Assembly (NCBI GenBank): GCA_037951105.1
Contig: JBAMJV010005536.1
Location: 58,018 to 122,017 of the forward strand
DNA from: Echinarachnius parma
Lineage: Eukaryota > Echinodermata > Echinoidea > Clypeasteroida > Echinarachniidae
Direction of reading: 5' to 3'
DNA length: 64,000 nt
Position 1 is the stretch's first letter, and each line of letters opens with the position of its first letter. The translations under genes were made by a program, and so were the position numbers. Shown here in pieces: positions 62,466-64,000 of this stretch. The notes beneath the pieces were generated by a model. The model searched no databases. It was given only the letters and a program-made list of their open reading frames with translations, and was not told the origin of the DNA.

Positions 62466-62805
62466 AAACGCAACATTTCAACAACAAAAATGCGCTTCAA
62501 ATACAAGTTGGCTTTTGCATAACAATAATGGTGTATAATAAATATTCGATCACTGGATCGTCTGACGTTTGCGATTTTGAAAGACCACGAAGAGGACGTA
62601 GATTAGGACGAAGAAGACGAATGTTTACCAATTTGAAGATACTCAACGCAACGCTCTAAAAATATGCTTTAAATACAAGCTGGCTTTTGCATAACGATAA
62701 TGGTGTATGATAAATATTCGATCACTGGATCGTCTGAAGTTTGCGATTGCGAAAGACCCCGAAGAGGACGTAGAATAGGACGAGGAAGACGAGGACCATG
62801 GCCAA
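62466..62805. repeat. Tandem duplication, about 172-bp period
   Basis: Two copies share TGGCTTTTGCATAAC, AATATTCGATCACTGGATCG and GAAGAGGACGTAGA. Each has a short open frame starting ATGGTGTAT that encodes a peptide with ERPRRGRR. No Reeler, Rab or other domain is seen and the 3' ends differ, so coding is doubtful. Confidence 0.8.
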
Positions 62806-62938
62806 GTACATTGCGTTACCCTCCGCATCTGAGGAGTTAAAGCAAGAAGACAAAGACAAAAACCATGACAACTTTACAGAGCAGATTTAGGGAGATTTAG
62901 CTACATACAGAACCGTGTTTTGTTTTGTTTGAAGAAAA

Positions 62939-62963
62939 CGGGGGGGGGGGGGGGGGGGGGGGG
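62939..62963. repeat. G homopolymer
   Basis: A run of about 24 G. One of at least ten G or C runs over 9 bases in this window (others near 2821, 10783, 19389, 19683, 27443, 27770 and 35245). Confidence 0.95.
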
Positions 62964-63001
62964 CAGGGCAACATACATGTACTAGCCCTTCTTACTGTGA
63001 C

Positions 63002-63537
63002 TTAAAGGGATAGTTGAGTTTTGGTAGAGAGGGCGCTAGACTACTTTTTTTTTTGTGAGGTAATGAAAAACTGAGTGTAAAATTTGAAAGAGCATAATAT
63101 TTTAATAATAAAATCATCTTTGTTTGATCAAAATCGGTTGAGAGACGGCTGAAATATCCATAAATATAACAATTTGTAATAAACCTGGGGCCCCAGGTTT
63201 ATTAGAGAATTTTGAACCAGCCGTTAAAAATTCAAAAAAATGCTTCCTCTTTTCAAAAAGTTACAAAATAGGTATTTAAATAGTTGTTGGTTATTTCTCT
63301 ATCTAATCACTATTTCAACAAAGCATCACATGCACAATATTTTATTCAAAATGGTTGAAACCGATGAGTGTTTAGAGAGCGCCCTCTTACGTTTTAACGG
63401 CTCTTTTTTAATGATAACATGATCTTTACTACGTAATTTGTAATTTTGTGTTCCTTTCCAGTTATAACTATTAGTTTGTAATGTAATGATGCAGTACTGT
63501 ACTCTCTCCTTATACCAGAACTCAACTATCCCTTTAA
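63002..63537. mobile_element. MITE family C, copy 4
   Basis: TTAA at 63002-63005 and 63534-63537. Ends AAGGGATAGTTGAGTTTTGG and CAGAACTCAACTATCCCTT are inverted. The central hairpin is AAACCTGGGGCCCCAGGTTT. A full-length copy with a small internal deletion on the right. Confidence 0.9.
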
Positions 63538-64000
63538 TCGTTAAATTGGAATACTGTCGTTTACTTTGTATGATAATTGTTTTAATAATAATAATAAATC
63601 ACGGATCGGGTAGGTAGGGCTTGTTTGAGAGAGACGGATACATTATAAAAATGTCTGTTTACAATATCTACATATGAAAAGTTTAATATATACAATTAAC
63701 CGTTAAACACACAATATTGTGTTCTCAATACTTAACTCCTTACACATTTATAAAGGTTTTTTTAAGATAAACGATAAAGATAAAAGTATAACATATTTTC
63801 TCATTATATTCATTGTTTTTTTTTTATAGCAGGTTTCATCGCAATTTTCTCACATAATAAACATGGTTTTTATAGTTAACTAGAAGGCCGACAAAGTCAG
63901 CATACCCACGCCTCCCATTAGCCCTGTTCTACCCCTTCGTCGGCCTCAACCCTGTTTTGCTTACCGATGCATCCTAAAAACATAGTGATCAACCGTTGAA

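Overview
This is eukaryotic, AT-rich, intron- and repeat-rich DNA. The metazoan-type Rab11, the Reeler/SEA/EGF membrane mucin, the many short non-autonomous DNA transposons and the frequent ACATGTAC-type words suggest a marine invertebrate deuterostome, with an echinoderm as my best guess. That placement is an inference; no species-diagnostic marker was found.

Two protein genes can be assembled exon by exon, with matching splice phases and GT/AG borders. (1) Minus strand, about 18.3 kb leftward past the window start: a Rab11 small GTPase. Exons 1-3 (residues 1-143) are present and the C-terminal exon(s) lie to the left of base 1. Its promoter region at about 18.30-18.62 kb has ETS-, YY1- and CRE-type words. 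(2) Plus strand, 32,515-56,423: a ten-exon gene for a predicted 1,504-residue type I membrane protein. In order it has a signal peptide, Reeler domain, about 840 residues of Thr/Ser/Pro mucin, SEA domain, Cys-rich/EGF module, transmembrane helix and a 250-residue cytoplasmic tail with likely phosphorylation sites. I regard this Reeler-headed transmembrane mucin as the most noteworthy item. The two genes are divergent (head to head), with about 14.2 kb between their start codons.

Region by region: 1-18.3 kb holds Rab11 exons in long introns full of MITEs, two hAT-like elements, a tRNA-derived SINE and a degenerate long-period tandem repeat. 18.3-32.5 kb is intergenic and includes a 1.5-kb G-tract minisatellite of about 23 units. 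32.5-43 kb holds the first Reeler exon, a 350-bp TTC/TCC tract, degenerate AT-rich tandem arrays, a 50-bp x 6 minisatellite and two decayed copies of the second Reeler exon just before the intact one. 43-56.4 kb holds the rest of the mucin gene, with MITEs in introns. 56.4-64 kb is the 3' flank, where three transposons of different families are nested in one another.

The mobile fraction is dominated by short elements with TTAA target duplications (at least five sequence families, piggyBac-like), plus hAT-like (8-bp duplication), PIF/Harbinger-like (3-bp TWA duplication) and Tc1/mariner-like (TA) elements. No transposase gene was recognised, so all seem non-autonomous. No rRNA, intact tRNA gene or CRISPR array was found. 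Exon borders are read directly from the sequence. Domain names come from family knowledge applied by eye, without database searches.
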